DNA of 48,210 nt from an uncultured Paraprevotella sp. (GCA_944320765.1 CALUIS010000023.1:1-48210); one strand, 5' to 3'; counted from the stretch's first letter, positions 27,094 through 36,662 are shown. A program made the numbers and translations. Notes: generated by a model from the sequence alone, not told the origin.

Positions 27094-28344
27094 TCAGTCC
27101 CGCCTGAAGATGTCGCGTGTGTAAACCTTCCCTTCCACATCGTCCAGGCAGGTGTCGTAGCGGTTGGCGATGATGGCCTGGCTTTGTGCCTTGAAGTCCT
27201 CCAGGTTGTTCACCACGCGGCTTCCGAAGAAGGTGCTGCCGTCTTCCAATGTCGGCTCGTAGATGATGACTTCCGCCCCCTTGGCCTTGATGCGCTTCAT
27301 CACGCCCTGGATGCTCGACTGGCGGAAGTTGTCCGAGTTCGACTTCATCGTCAGGCGGTAGACTCCCACCACGCACTTCTTCTCGTTGCTCGGGTTGAAG
27401 TCTCCGCGGTGGTAGTAGTCATAATAACCGGCCTTGTGCAGCACGCGGTCCGCGATGAAGTCCTTGCGGGTGCGGTTGCTCTCCACGATGGCCTGGATGA
27501 GGTTCTCCGGCACGTCGGCGTAGTTGGCCAGGAGCTGCTTGGTGTCCTTGGGCAGGCAGTAGCCGCCGTAACCGAAGCTGGGATTGTTGTAGTGCGTGCC
27601 GATGCGCGGGTCGAGGCAGACGCCGCCGATGATGGCCCGCGTGTCCAGCCCTTTCATTTCGGCATAGGTGTCCAGCTCGTTGAAGTAGCTGACGCGCAAG
27701 GCCAGGTAGGTGTTGGCGAAGAGTTTTACGGCTTCAGCTTCGGTCAATCCCATGAAAAGCGTGTCGATGTCTTCCTTGATTGCCCCTTCCTGTAATAAAG
27801 CGGCAAAGGTATGGGCGGCTTCGTCCAGACGTTTGTCTCCTTCGGGCCGTCCTACGATGATGCGGCTGGGATAGAGGTTGTCATACAGGGCTTTGCTCTC
27901 GCGCAGGAATTCCGGGGAGAAAATCACGTTCTCCGTGTGCAGCTTCTTGCGCACGCTTTCCGTGTAGCCCACGGGGATGGTACTCTTGATGACCATGATG
28001 GCGTCCGGATTGACACTCATGACCAGTTCGATGACCTCCTCCACGTGGCTCGTGTCGAAATAGTTCTTCACCGGGTCGTAGTTGGTGGGTGCGGCGATGA
28101 CCACGAAGTCCGCGTCGCCGTATGCCTTCGCCCCGTCCAGCGTGGCGGTCAGGTTCAGGTCTTTCTCTCTCAGATATTTCTCGATGTATTCATCTTGAAT
28201 GGGCGACTTGCGTTGATTGATCAGGTTCACTTTCTCGGGAATCACGTCCACCGCCGTCACCTGATGGTGCTGGGCCAGCAGCGTGGCGATGCTGAGTCCC
28301 ACGTAGCCCGTGCCGGCTACGGCTATCTTTATTTCCTTATCCAT
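27094..28344 (-). CDS. ugd: UDP-glucose 6-dehydrogenase
   Basis: The 416-residue enzyme oxidises UDP-glucose to UDP-glucuronate with two NAD+, feeding capsule and exopolysaccharide synthesis. The NAD fold is marked by AGTGYVG (10-16). The catalytic Cys is Cys263 in [24 protein letters not shown] and [16 protein letters not shown] are strong matches to the E. coli-type enzyme. Compared with that form it has short insertions near 170-180 and around [18 protein letters not shown]. The ATG at 28344 is preferred over an in-frame GTG at 28353 that abuts the previous stop. It is directly downstream of the AAA/nuclease gene, so the two may be co-transcribed by proximity only. Confidence 0.95.
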   Translation of the reverse strand: MDKEIKIAVAGTGYVGLSIATLLAQHHQVTAVDVIPEKVNLINQRKSPIQDEYIEKYLREKDLNLTATLDGAKAYGDADFVVIAAPTNYDPVKNYFDTSHVEEVIELVMSVNPDAIMVIKSTIPVGYTESVRKKLHTENVIFSPEFLRESKALYDNLYPSRIIVGRPEGDKRLDEAAHTFAALLQEGAIKEDIDTLFMGLTEAEAVKLFANTYLALRVSYFNELDTYAEMKGLDTRAIIGGVCLDPRIGTHYNNPSFGYGGYCLPKDTKQLLANYADVPENLIQAIVESNRTRKDFIADRVLHKAGYYDYYHRGDFNPSNEKKCVVGVYRLTMKSNSDNFRQSSIQGVMKRIKAKGAEVIIYEPTLEDGSTFFGSRVVNNLEDFKAQSQAIIANRYDTCLDDVEGKVYTRDIFRRD

Positions 28345-28353
28345 AGTTTTCAC

Positions 28354-29916
28354 TTACTTTTCTATCATCCATTCCTTGAGGGTCCGCTTCTCGCGGTCGA
28401 AGCAGATGCCGACCTTGGCCACGGGCAACCCGCAGAGGGCGAAACGCTCCGGATAGTTTTTCAGGTCGATCTGTCGCATGGCGTCCTCCGCCGTGCCGTC
28501 CAGCTTCAGCTCCACCACGTACAGCGTGGTGGCGGTGCGCATGGCCATGTCCACCCGCCCCCTCGGGGTGCGTACCTCCACGTCCACGTACATGCCCAGC
28601 AGGCTGAAGATGATGTAGAGCATCTGCTGGTAGTGTCCCTCGTAGTCCGTGTGCGCGGTGTAGGGGACGGTGGAGAGGAAGGCCTGCATCAGGCGGAGCG
28701 CTCCGTCCATGTCGTCCTGCGCGATGGCCCGGTACATTTTGGCCACCATGGTGTTGGAGAGTCCCGCCCCCTGCACGTAGTAGGGGAGGAGGCTCCGCAT
28801 CAGCCCGACGCGTATTTCCTTGTTGGGGATGTCGAGCGTGTAGAGTTCCGCCAGCTCGTCATAGTCCTTGATGGTGACGTATCCGCTCTGGTAGAGCAGG
28901 GGGGTGATGCTCTCCATGCGTTCGGTGGGCGCGTCGAAGTCGGCGGCGATGGCTTCCGTCCCGCCTATCTGGGACGGCAACACGTCGTATTTCCTCAGCA
29001 TCTCGATGAGGTAGGTGGGCGTGCCGCTGCCGAACCAGTAGGAGTCGAGTTTTCCTTTGGCGAAGGCGTTCATCAGGCTGAACGGGTTGTAGATGTCGGG
29101 AGAAGGCCAGGTGAAGTGGTAGCCGTCGTAGTTCTCCTTCAGCTTGTCCAGCACCTCTCCGCGTGTCAGCTTCATCCGTTCCGCCAGGATGTCCAGATCG
29201 TCGGACATCTGGGTCTCCATCTCTTCCCGGGTGATGCCGCATACGGCGGCATACGGCTCGTCCATGCTGATATTTTCTATGTTGTTCAGTTCGCTGAAGA
29301 TGCTCAGTTGCGAGAACTTGGTGATGCCGGTCAGGAAGACGAAGCGCAGGTAGGGGTCGCAGGCCTTCAGCGGACTGTAGAAGTTTCGCATCACGTCACG
29401 CAGCACCGGGAGGTTCCGTTCCTCATGCACCACGTCCAGCAGGGGAGCGTCATACTCGTCGATAAGCACCACCACCTGCCGCCCGGTGCTTTTGTAAGCC
29501 CGCCGGATCAGTCCCATCAACCGTTGGTTCGGGTTGACCTCTCCTTCGCTCTTTCCATAAATCCTCTCATACTCCAGCAGCTTCAGGTTCAGCTCGCTTT
29601 CCAACCGTTCCTTATCCACATGTTTGGCCGTGCTCATGTCGAAATGCAGCACCGGGTATTCTGTCCATTCCTTCTCGAGAGCGTCTATGCCCAGTCCCTT
29701 GAACAGCTCCTTCCGTCCCCCGAAGTAGGCGTGCAGCGTGCTGGTGAGCAGGGATTTCCCGAAGCGTCTGGGACGGCTCAGGAAAATGTATTTGGAGCCG
29801 GAATGCGTCATGCGGTAGATTTGTTCCGTCTTGTCTACATACAAGTAGTCTTTCTGCCTTAGTTCGGAGAAAGTCTGTACTCCAATCGGATATTTGTGCG
29901 GTAATGGTTGTATCAT
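28354..29916 (-). CDS. AAA-ATPase-like / PD-(D/E)XK nuclease-fold protein
   Basis: The 520-residue protein has the two-part architecture of the family common in Bacteroidetes (AAA-ATPase-like plus PDDEXK). The ATPase has Walker A RPRRFGKS (48-55) and Walker B VVVLIDEYD (148-156). The C-terminal nuclease-like fold (about 440-520) carries Asp456 in GRVDMA and Glu469/Lys471 in VVELKLDG. It has no signal peptide. Such genes occur in many copies in some Bacteroidales genomes and their role is not established; nucleic-acid processing or defence has been suggested from the folds. The start ATG (MIQPLPHKYPIGVQTFSELR) is canonical for the family. Upstream lies the repeat-rich intergenic region. Confidence 0.85.
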   Translation of the reverse strand: MIQPLPHKYPIGVQTFSELRQKDYLYVDKTEQIYRMTHSGSKYIFLSRPRRFGKSLLTSTLHAYFGGRKELFKGLGIDALEKEWTEYPVLHFDMSTAKHVDKERLESELNLKLLEYERIYGKSEGEVNPNQRLMGLIRRAYKSTGRQVVVLIDEYDAPLLDVVHEERNLPVLRDVMRNFYSPLKACDPYLRFVFLTGITKFSQLSIFSELNNIENISMDEPYAAVCGITREEMETQMSDDLDILAERMKLTRGEVLDKLKENYDGYHFTWPSPDIYNPFSLMNAFAKGKLDSYWFGSGTPTYLIEMLRKYDVLPSQIGGTEAIAADFDAPTERMESITPLLYQSGYVTIKDYDELAELYTLDIPNKEIRVGLMRSLLPYYVQGAGLSNTMVAKMYRAIAQDDMDGALRLMQAFLSTVPYTAHTDYEGHYQQMLYIIFSLLGMYVDVEVRTPRGRVDMAMRTATTLYVVELKLDGTAEDAMRQIDLKNYPERFALCGLPVAKVGICFDREKRTLKEWMIEK

Positions 29917-30134
29917 ATTGCCACTTTTAGCGATTCGTCTTCACAAAGGTATAAAATCACTTACGAAGTTACAAGCTTATGCTTCTTAATTTCGGGATTT
30001 GGCGGGGAGGAAATTCCAGCCGTGCCAGTGTTGGAATGTTATCAAATCCCGCGTTTCCTTGTCAAAATGGAAGGTTTTTCTCTTTCCGCAGCATCCGTGT
30101 GTCGGGGCGGAAGGGCGGAGATAGGGACCGAAGT

Positions 30135-30585
30135 GTTAAAAAACGGGCAATAGAACCGTCCGTATGGAACATTTCTCCGCCTCGGAGTCCGTTTTCGTGC
30201 GGCAAAAACGGGATTTCTTTGCTGAAAGAAATTTATTACTTGCCGCAAAGACGCGAATTTCTTGCCGCAAAGAAATTCCCGAAAGTGTGGAAAGCCGGGA
30301 AAAACGGGGCTTCGGACGGCTTTTTCCTTCTGGTTGGAGGCCGTCCGCGTGCAAAATCCGTTTGTCCTTTTGCAAGCCTTTCCCCTCACGGGCTGACGCG
30401 GGGGCGGCAACCGTCCGCACGGCATCCCGTGGCGGGCGGCAAAGTGTCGCGGAAACCGCCTCCCGGCTTTCATCTTGCATTCCCGCAGGCCCGCGAGATT
30501 CGCGCCTTTCCTTCCAATCCCGTCCTTGCTCCCGTTTGCGCGATTCTCGCGGGGCCGGTTTTGACGTTTTGACAAAGTGTTATTC
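30135..30585 (+). repeat. Dispersed ~450-bp intergenic element, copy B
   Basis: It starts GTTAAAAAACGGGC, then GAACCGTCCGTATGG...ACATTTC. The perfect hairpin ATTTCTTTGCTGAAAGAAAT is at 30213-30232, followed by two CTTGCCGCAAAG blocks and a variable middle. It then has a 16-bp inverted repeat with one mismatch (30490-30505 with 30538-30553, CCCGCGAG...CTCGCGGG) and the tail TTTTGACAAAGTGTT. Order, spacing and total length match copies A and C. No other feature is seen between it and the nuclease-fold gene start at 29916. Confidence 0.75.
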
Positions 30586-30707
30586 CGGATTTTGCTTGTT
30601 TGTGGGAAGCGGGTGGGATTGACTTGTGGGGATGAAGCCGGGTGTTAAAAGATGGTGGCCGGAAGTAATTTTATTTGTTTTTTCGCTTGCGGATGTCGAA
30701 AAAACAT

Positions 30708-30715
30708 TAATTTTG
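30708..30715 (+). promoter_or_regulatory. -7 promoter element
   Basis: TAATTTTG matches TAnnTTTG. Transcription would start near 30721, exactly at the 5' arm of the structured element that follows. The -33 region is poor (TTGC at 30687-30690, 17-nt spacing). Confidence 0.5.
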
Positions 30716-30720
30716 CAGGT

Positions 30721-30796
30721 GGTTCTTGGGAACTTCCGTTCCGGAGGTGAGGGTAGCGTCCGTTTCACCCGTGAAGGACGGAAAAGAAAGAGAACC
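30721..30796 (+). ncRNA. Structured 76-nt RNA element, unidentified
   Basis: GGTTCT (30721-30726) closes with AGAACC (30791-30796). Inside, TTCCG (30734-30738) pairs with CGGAA (30779-30783), and GGTGA (30746-30750) with TCACC (30765-30769). CGTCC (30757-30761) in the inner loop can alternatively pair with GGACG (30776-30780), so a switch or pseudoknot is possible. A TAnnTTTG element ends 5 nt before it. It may be a small RNA, the 5' end of a precursor of the next RNA, or a leader. It does not match SRP RNA or any riboswitch I know. Confidence 0.4.
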
Positions 30797-30837
30797 GCTA
30801 TACATAGGAAAGCGTTTATCATGTGCGCCTGTTCTTG

Positions 30838-31091
30838 ACGCTTCGAATCTCGCAAGTTCAAAAGTATAGTCTTGAACTACGCAACGGTAGATGCTCATGG
30901 GATGTTTTGTATTCATCTCCGGCATGGGTTTTGCACGTATTTTGTAGGGTACAAAGTGTGTGTGAAACCCATCAAGGGAGTGGTATACACATCGGCGTGG
31001 GTTCTGCGCGTTGCTCGTTCTACTATACTGGGCCATGCGAGAGCCTCGAAGCGTGGGACGGGTGACAGATACAGATCTCCACGCTTTTTTT
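30838..31091 (+). ncRNA. Candidate 6S-like RNA with terminator
   Basis: Long-range pairs form a rod: 30838-30846 with 31046-31054 (9 bp), 30849-30854 with 31036-31041 (6 bp), 30863-30870 with 31022-31029 (8 bp) and 30881-30886 with 31009-31014 (6 bp). A large central bubble follows (about 37 nt on each side). The apex is a hairpin, 30924-30931 with 30965-30972 plus TTTGTA/TACAAA at 30941-30946/30950-30955. A closing stem, open bubble and terminal hairpin in about 217 nt is the 6S RNA architecture, in which the bubble mimics an open promoter. AGCGTGG (31050-31056) with CCACGCT (31079-31085) and seven Ts make a terminator. The identity is inferred from structure alone. From here to 31169 nothing else is seen. 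Confidence 0.6.
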
Positions 31092-31169
31092 GTTATAGTA
31101 TTCCATTAAGAATATTATCATGCTGATGCTGGGAGGTCTGTTGGCAGATGGAATCAAAAAACAGATCTT

Positions 31170-34100
31170 ATGTGGAAACGTTTACTATGGATGGCGGCAT
31201 GGGGTTGGGGCTGTTTGCCCGTGGTTGCGCAAGAGACGGAACCTGTACCTTTGCGGGCTTTGGGTGTTCCTCGCCTTTCTTCATTTTATGACGCGGATGG
31301 CGACGGGGTGAAAGAGTTTTATGATTTGCGTACGATGTCCCCGGTGGGACGCTACCATTGGCAGGCTCCGGGATGTTATGGATGGGAGGCGGATGTGGAA
31401 GTCCCGGACTTGTCAACCCAATGGAACAGGGATTACGGCAAGCTGTTGCACGTGAATAACGATGGAATTCCGGATTTTTCGGGCTTTGTCTTTTACGACA
31501 TCTCGCCCGTCGGGTTGGCTGTGAGCCGGGCGGACGGAAGTTTCCGCTTGATGAGGCAGGCCAACTCCGCTTATCCTTTGGATGTGAATCACGACGGACT
31601 GATAGATTTGTTCTCGTTTAATCAGACGGATTGGAACATCCTGTATCAGACTCCGGACGGGAGCTTTACCGCGACGCGCATTGACACTCTTTCACGGGTA
31701 CAGGCTGATTCAGTAGTAGCTCAGAAAATGGAGGAGAACAACGGAAAGTTCGATCTGGGTGATATGTCTTCCTGGTTACGGGCCGGCATGTTCGTGGGAG
31801 GGAGCCCTACGGTGGACGAGAGCTATAAGTTCACACAAACCCTCGACGTGAACCGTGACGGCCTGATGGATTTGGTTGGACTTCGCACGGTTTTTTATAA
31901 CCTGGGAGACAACCGGTTTGTAGCCTCTCCGCAGCCGGGCGAGCTGACCGTGAAAGATTTGAACGGCGACGGCATACCGGATTATATCTATAATGACACG
32001 GAGAACCAACGGGTATATACCCGGGTCTATTTGGGAAACGAGAAGTTCCGGGAGCAGACACTGGTGAAAGACCTGCAAGTGACGGATATCCATTGTTATG
32101 ACTTTGACCGGGACGGGGATGTGGATCTGTTGCTCACGTTCGACTATCTCGATTCCTCCTCTTTTTCCTTCCTGCTTTTTGCCGAGAACACCGGTGGCGG
32201 GCAGTTCACCCTTCATGAGCATTCTTTCGCCGCCCACTGGGCGTTCGGGACTTGCTTGGATTTCGACAATGACGGCTATATGGAGCTTCTGGCCGGGTTG
32301 CAGGAACCGTATTATGGAAATGAAGAAAGTTCCGCGTCGGTGAAAGGCCTGTACTTGTTCCGCTTGAATGACATGGCGAAGGTGGAAGAACCGGAAGAAC
32401 CGCTGGTGAACGGCTGTTTCAGTTATAGCCGGGAGAGCATCCATGGGACGGACTACAAGGAAATGGTTACCGATAAATTGAGCGAGACGGTCATAGTGGC
32501 CGATGTGGACAATGATGGTTATTTGGACGTCTTGGCGGATACTTCAAGTCTTTATAAAGACTCTTATGACCCGAAGGCCACCGTAGGCTATTGGTCGGCC
32601 CGCACCCTGCCGTTGCTGCAAGGCGCGTTGGCCAACGAGGCACCGGAACGGATGGCCGTCCCGACCATGATTCTTGACCGCAAGAACGGCAGGCTGAAGC
32701 TGGCTTGGAAGGCCGGAAAGGATAAGGAGACCTCTACGGTGGACTTGACTTATGCCCTCCGCATTGGCAGTGCGCCCGGAAAGGACGACATCTATTTCTC
32801 GGGGGCGAATGCGGATGGCAGCCGTCGTGACTTCTTGGCGGGCAACATGGGAGCGAACTTGGAGACGACTTTGGACGTAAGCCGCTGGAAGCATGGAATA
32901 TATTATATCTCTATCCAAACAGTAGACCCGATGGGGAAGGGTTCCGTCTGGTCGGAAGAACTGGTTTACGAACACCGATTGATGCAGGCCGCTTTCGCGG
33001 TGTCGGATGATGAGCCGGCAGCTGCCGACACGTTGGTGCTGACGGCGGCCCCACGTGCCGACGGGTTGGACTACGCTTGGGATTTCGACGGAGGCAAAGC
33101 TATAAAGGCATCAGCGGATAGTGCGCAGGTGTGGCTGACGTTCGACGTGCCCGGCGAGAAGCATCTCCGCCTGACGGTGCGAAATCCGGAGGATGGGGCG
33201 GAAGACGTATGCGAACAATTGGTGACCGTGCAGCGTGTTTCTTTTGAATACCGGGACACTGGGACCTTCGGCCTGTCTCGTGCGATTCAATTTTGGGATA
33301 TGGACGGTGACGGTGCGTTGGATGTTATGGACGAGAACGGCTTTTATGTCTATAACGGCACGGACGGTTATGAAAAATTGGGTACCATCTTCAACTCCAA
33401 CCTGCAGCTGGAAGGATATCCGGAGGACTATGCTCCTATGTTAGATTTTGACATGGACGGGGATGCCGACGTCGTGGTGCGAAGCAACAAAGGCAATCTG
33501 ATTCTGAATAGTGGGAACCGACAGTTTGAAGCCGTGGAAAGTCCGTCGTTGTTCTGTGGCGATGCCAATGGGAGCAGTTCGCTGTTGCCGGATTTGAACA
33601 ATGATGGATTCAATGAGTTGTACTACGATAGCAACTCCTATGGCGAGTTTGTGGGTGTCTGCGTGAATACGGGCGACAACATCCATTTTGAGCGGTTCCT
33701 GTTTCCTGGTTCTGGAGAAGACTATGATTTCATCTTCGGGTATGACCGGAATCTGATGTACGACATCAACCGTGACGGTTATTTGGACTTTTATTCCGAC
33801 GGGGCAGGCCAAGTGGTGGACAATGCCTGGACTTGGTGTGAGGCGTTTGCCATCAATCAGGGTGGTATGAGTTTCACTTATCATGTCCTTCCTACAGAGG
33901 AAGATAAAAGGGAACACTTGGTTGCTTATGAGGATATGGACAGCGACGGCGTGCCAGACAAGATGTTAATGCCCGGTTATGATTTAGCGGCGGACGTGGT
34001 GCCTATTTGTTTTGGGCGAAAGGATTATACGTTTGATGAACCCGTCTATTTCCAAATCCCGAATGGTCTTAACAGCAGTTCTGTGAGAGTGGTAAAGATA

Positions 34101-36560
34101 GCCGATTTTGACAATAATGGCTGTTTGGATGTATTTGTAGCTTGTGAGTTAGGATACGCCGTACTTTACATGGAGCGCGACCGTTCGGGGCGGATAGAAG
34201 TGTTGCGTAATCAGGATTTTGGATTTTTTGAAGGCATGGCTGATGTGGACAACGACGGAAAGCCTGATTTCTATGATTATAATTCATGCCAACTGCTCCG
34301 CACTGGCATTTCGAACACTTCTCCCGAAGCCCCCGCCCATGTGCGTGCCACGCAGGAAGGTCTGGGCGTATTGTTGGAATGGGATGATGCGTACGACAAG
34401 GAGACCCCGGCCATGCAGATGCGCTACAACATCAGCGTGAAGAAGAAGGGGGCGGAAGGCGAAGGGGCTTACATCCTCTCGCCGCTGAACGGTGGGATCG
34501 ATAAGTCGGCGGTCATTCCCGGTGCGTATTATCAAAAAGCTACGCGCAAGATGATTCCCATCGAACGGTTCGAGGCCGGACAGGAATATGTGGTGCAGGT
34601 GCAGGCCATAGATTTGTGGGATGCGCATTCGCCTATGTCGGAGGTCTATACCTTTAAGATGAGCGAACAGTTTATTGCCGGTCCGACGGCTGCAGCACCG
34701 CACAAGGCAGTTGAGTTGGTCTATCATGTAGCCGATGAGGCTATGCAGAATGCCACATGGAACTGGGACGGTGGAACACTGCTTAAGCAGGAGGGCAATC
34801 GTTTCGAGGTGCTGTGGGATGAACCGGGACTGAAGACCGTGACCGTTACGGCGGCTGATGGGGAGACCGCTACCAAGCACATTATGGTACGCGCCGTGGA
34901 TTTGGCCTTCGATTTCCCGACGGAAGGACTGGCCAAGACGGAAATTACTTTTATGTTGCCCGAGGCTTTTGCCGAAGCATCCCGTGAGGATATCGATATA
35001 AAACTGTCTGATGAACGCATTGAGATGCTGGTCCGCGTGGGGAGCCGGGAAGCCAAGGCGGTATTCCCCGAGGCGGGCGATTATTCCTTCCATTTGTCTT
35101 TGCACGATTCCGTATGCGGGGTGGTTAAATCGGAAGAGAAGCACATCCGCATTTTGGGCGAAGTACCGGTGCCGGTCATCCGTTTGGTGGGCATCGATGG
35201 CGCGACTGGAAAGAATAAGGTAATGTGGGACATGCCGGATATGCCGGACTATGTGACTACGGTGAATGTCTATAAGGAGAACGGACGCTACAATGCGTTC
35301 GACCGCATTGCGGAAGTTGTTCCGGCCGACGGTGAGTTTATCGACCAGACATCCAATCCGTCCGTGTCTTCCGACCGTTATTGTCTCAAGCTGGGTACAA
35401 CGTTCGGTGTGGAGAGTCCGGCCAGCCGGGTGCATAGCGGGACGCACCTGATGCTGAACAAAGGCGTGGGCGGTGCCGTCAATCTGATGTGGAGTGCCTA
35501 TGAAGGTGGGACGGTGGACCGTTACCGTATCCTGCGGGGTACGTCGGCCGACAACCTGGAACGTCTGGCGGAGATTTCCGGAGCGCATACAGCCTATACC
35601 GATCTGACCGCTGGGGACTGGACGTATTTCTATGCCTTGGAATATGATCAAATCTATACCGATGAATGGCAACCGTTGACGGTCCGGAGCGTGGAAGTAG
35701 CTCAGACCGGACGTTCCAATGTGGTCTGCACGGACGAGGCTTGGGCCGTGACACCGGCCGAAACGTTGAGCCTGTTGGTGTTGGAAAACAGCAAGATGCT
35801 GACCCCGGGACAGCCGGCATTGCATTTGTCGGCCGAGATTCTTCCGGTGGCGGCAGACATCAAGCAGGTGAATTGGCAAATTATTGAAGGCGGCGGGCTG
35901 GCTTCCCTGACGCAGGGTGGGGCGCTGACAGCCGTCGGAAATCAGGATGGACGGATAGTCGTTCGGGCCACAACGGTGGACGGAACGGAACTGCAGGCCG
36001 AACTGGTGATAGAGAAGGCCGGTTTTGAACTTTTCCCGCAGTCTGTCACTGTAACGGCGGTGGAAGGTGAGCCTGTTTTGACACCGGATAAGACAGCGTT
36101 GCAGTTGCAGGCCGTCGTATCTCCGGAAGGAGTGTCTCAGGCGGTAGAATGGAGCATTGTGCAAGGTACCGGACTGGCTACCGTTTCCGAAAGCGGTGTG
36201 TTGATGCCGGCCGGGACAGAAAACGGGGATATCGTGGTACGAGCCACGTCGTTGGAGAATCCGGAGGCGTATGGAGAACTGAAGATTGTGAAGAGCGGCT
36301 TCACTGGGGTGGAGAAGGTCTTCGGGACTGACGGATATTTGACGGTGTCTCGCGAAGGAAATACCCTGTGGATAACAGGTCTGCCGGTTGAGGCCGACTG
36401 TCTTTTCCGCGTGACGGATTTGGCCGGATGCGTGGTGCGGCAGGAGAGCCGTCGTGGTGGCGGGCGTTTCCGCTTGTCCGTAGACTCGTTGCCGGCCGGG
36501 GCTTATGTGCTTCAGGTGATGGCCAAGGAGGTTCAGAAGACGTTCCGTTTCATCCGGTGA
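31170..36560 (+). CDS. Giant secreted Ca-loop/FG-GAP repeat protein with PKD, FN3 and Ig-like domains
   Basis: The 1796-residue protein has a signal peptide (MWKRLLWMAAWGWGCLPVVAQ). At least 15 DxDxDG-type calcium loops are spread over residues about 30-1050 (DADGDGVKEF, NGDGIPDY, DRDGDVDL, DMDGDGALDV, DNDGKPDF and others), typical of FG-GAP/VCBS beta-propeller repeats. A PKD-like domain (about 600-688) interrupts them. Later come FN3-like (about 1053-1160), PKD-like (about 1167-1245) and FN3-like (about 1337-1440) segments, and two related Ig-like repeats (about 1534-1617 and 1620-1710). Residues about 1714-1796 (GYLTVSREG...LPAGAYVLQV) resemble a type IX sorting domain. It is probably a surface or secreted adhesin or glycan-binding protein; no catalytic site is seen. 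It is monocistronic, with a terminator at 36585. Confidence 0.82.
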   Translation: MWKRLLWMAAWGWGCLPVVAQETEPVPLRALGVPRLSSFYDADGDGVKEFYDLRTMSPVGRYHWQAPGCYGWEADVEVPDLSTQWNRDYGKLLHVNNDGIPDFSGFVFYDISPVGLAVSRADGSFRLMRQANSAYPLDVNHDGLIDLFSFNQTDWNILYQTPDGSFTATRIDTLSRVQADSVVAQKMEENNGKFDLGDMSSWLRAGMFVGGSPTVDESYKFTQTLDVNRDGLMDLVGLRTVFYNLGDNRFVASPQPGELTVKDLNGDGIPDYIYNDTENQRVYTRVYLGNEKFREQTLVKDLQVTDIHCYDFDRDGDVDLLLTFDYLDSSSFSFLLFAENTGGGQFTLHEHSFAAHWAFGTCLDFDNDGYMELLAGLQEPYYGNEESSASVKGLYLFRLNDMAKVEEPEEPLVNGCFSYSRESIHGTDYKEMVTDKLSETVIVADVDNDGYLDVLADTSSLYKDSYDPKATVGYWSARTLPLLQGALANEAPERMAVPTMILDRKNGRLKLAWKAGKDKETSTVDLTYALRIGSAPGKDDIYFSGANADGSRRDFLAGNMGANLETTLDVSRWKHGIYYISIQTVDPMGKGSVWSEELVYEHRLMQAAFAVSDDEPAAADTLVLTAAPRADGLDYAWDFDGGKAIKASADSAQVWLTFDVPGEKHLRLTVRNPEDGAEDVCEQLVTVQRVSFEYRDTGTFGLSRAIQFWDMDGDGALDVMDENGFYVYNGTDGYEKLGTIFNSNLQLEGYPEDYAPMLDFDMDGDADVVVRSNKGNLILNSGNRQFEAVESPSLFCGDANGSSSLLPDLNNDGFNELYYDSNSYGEFVGVCVNTGDNIHFERFLFPGSGEDYDFIFGYDRNLMYDINRDGYLDFYSDGAGQVVDNAWTWCEAFAINQGGMSFTYHVLPTEEDKREHLVAYEDMDSDGVPDKMLMPGYDLAADVVPICFGRKDYTFDEPVYFQIPNGLNSSSVRVVKIADFDNNGCLDVFVACELGYAVLYMERDRSGRIEVLRNQDFGFFEGMADVDNDGKPDFYDYNSCQLLRTGISNTSPEAPAHVRATQEGLGVLLEWDDAYDKETPAMQMRYNISVKKKGAEGEGAYILSPLNGGIDKSAVIPGAYYQKATRKMIPIERFEAGQEYVVQVQAIDLWDAHSPMSEVYTFKMSEQFIAGPTAAAPHKAVELVYHVADEAMQNATWNWDGGTLLKQEGNRFEVLWDEPGLKTVTVTAADGETATKHIMVRAVDLAFDFPTEGLAKTEITFMLPEAFAEASREDIDIKLSDERIEMLVRVGSREAKAVFPEAGDYSFHLSLHDSVCGVVKSEEKHIRILGEVPVPVIRLVGIDGATGKNKVMWDMPDMPDYVTTVNVYKENGRYNAFDRIAEVVPADGEFIDQTSNPSVSSDRYCLKLGTTFGVESPASRVHSGTHLMLNKGVGGAVNLMWSAYEGGTVDRYRILRGTSADNLERLAEISGAHTAYTDLTAGDWTYFYALEYDQIYTDEWQPLTVRSVEVAQTGRSNVVCTDEAWAVTPAETLSLLVLENSKMLTPGQPALHLSAEILPVAADIKQVNWQIIEGGGLASLTQGGALTAVGNQDGRIVVRATTVDGTELQAELVIEKAGFELFPQSVTVTAVEGEPVLTPDKTALQLQAVVSPEGVSQAVEWSIVQGTGLATVSESGVLMPAGTENGDIVVRATSLENPEAYGELKIVKSGFTGVEKVFGTDGYLTVSREGNTLWITGLPVEADCLFRVTDLAGCVVRQESRRGGGRFRLSVDSLPAGAYVLQVMAKEVQKTFRFIR

Positions 36561-36584
36561 GGGATGATGAACAGGGAATGAGAC

Positions 36585-36617
36585 TCGCGCCTTGCAGTAT
36601 GTCGCTGCAAGGCGCGA
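36585..36617 (+). terminator. Terminator of the giant repeat protein gene
   Basis: TCGCGCCTTGCAG (36585-36597) pairs perfectly over 13 bp with 36605-36617 around a 7-nt loop and is followed by TTTGTT. It lies 24 nt past the stop. Confidence 0.82.
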
Positions 36618-36662
36618 TTTGTTAAAAAAGGCTGATACTAAACGCATTTCGGGTAAAATGCC

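Noticed and set aside
27811..29862. Open frame of 683 codons on the plus strand
   Set aside because: It is antisense to ugd and the AAA/nuclease gene, both with intact motifs.
30721..30796. SRP (4.5S) RNA
   Set aside because: The conserved SRP apical loop with GGAAGCAGC is missing.
29917..31169. Integrated mobile element with its own transposase
   Set aside because: No transposase, integrase or flanking direct repeats are visible; the content is the repeat copy and the RNA-like elements.
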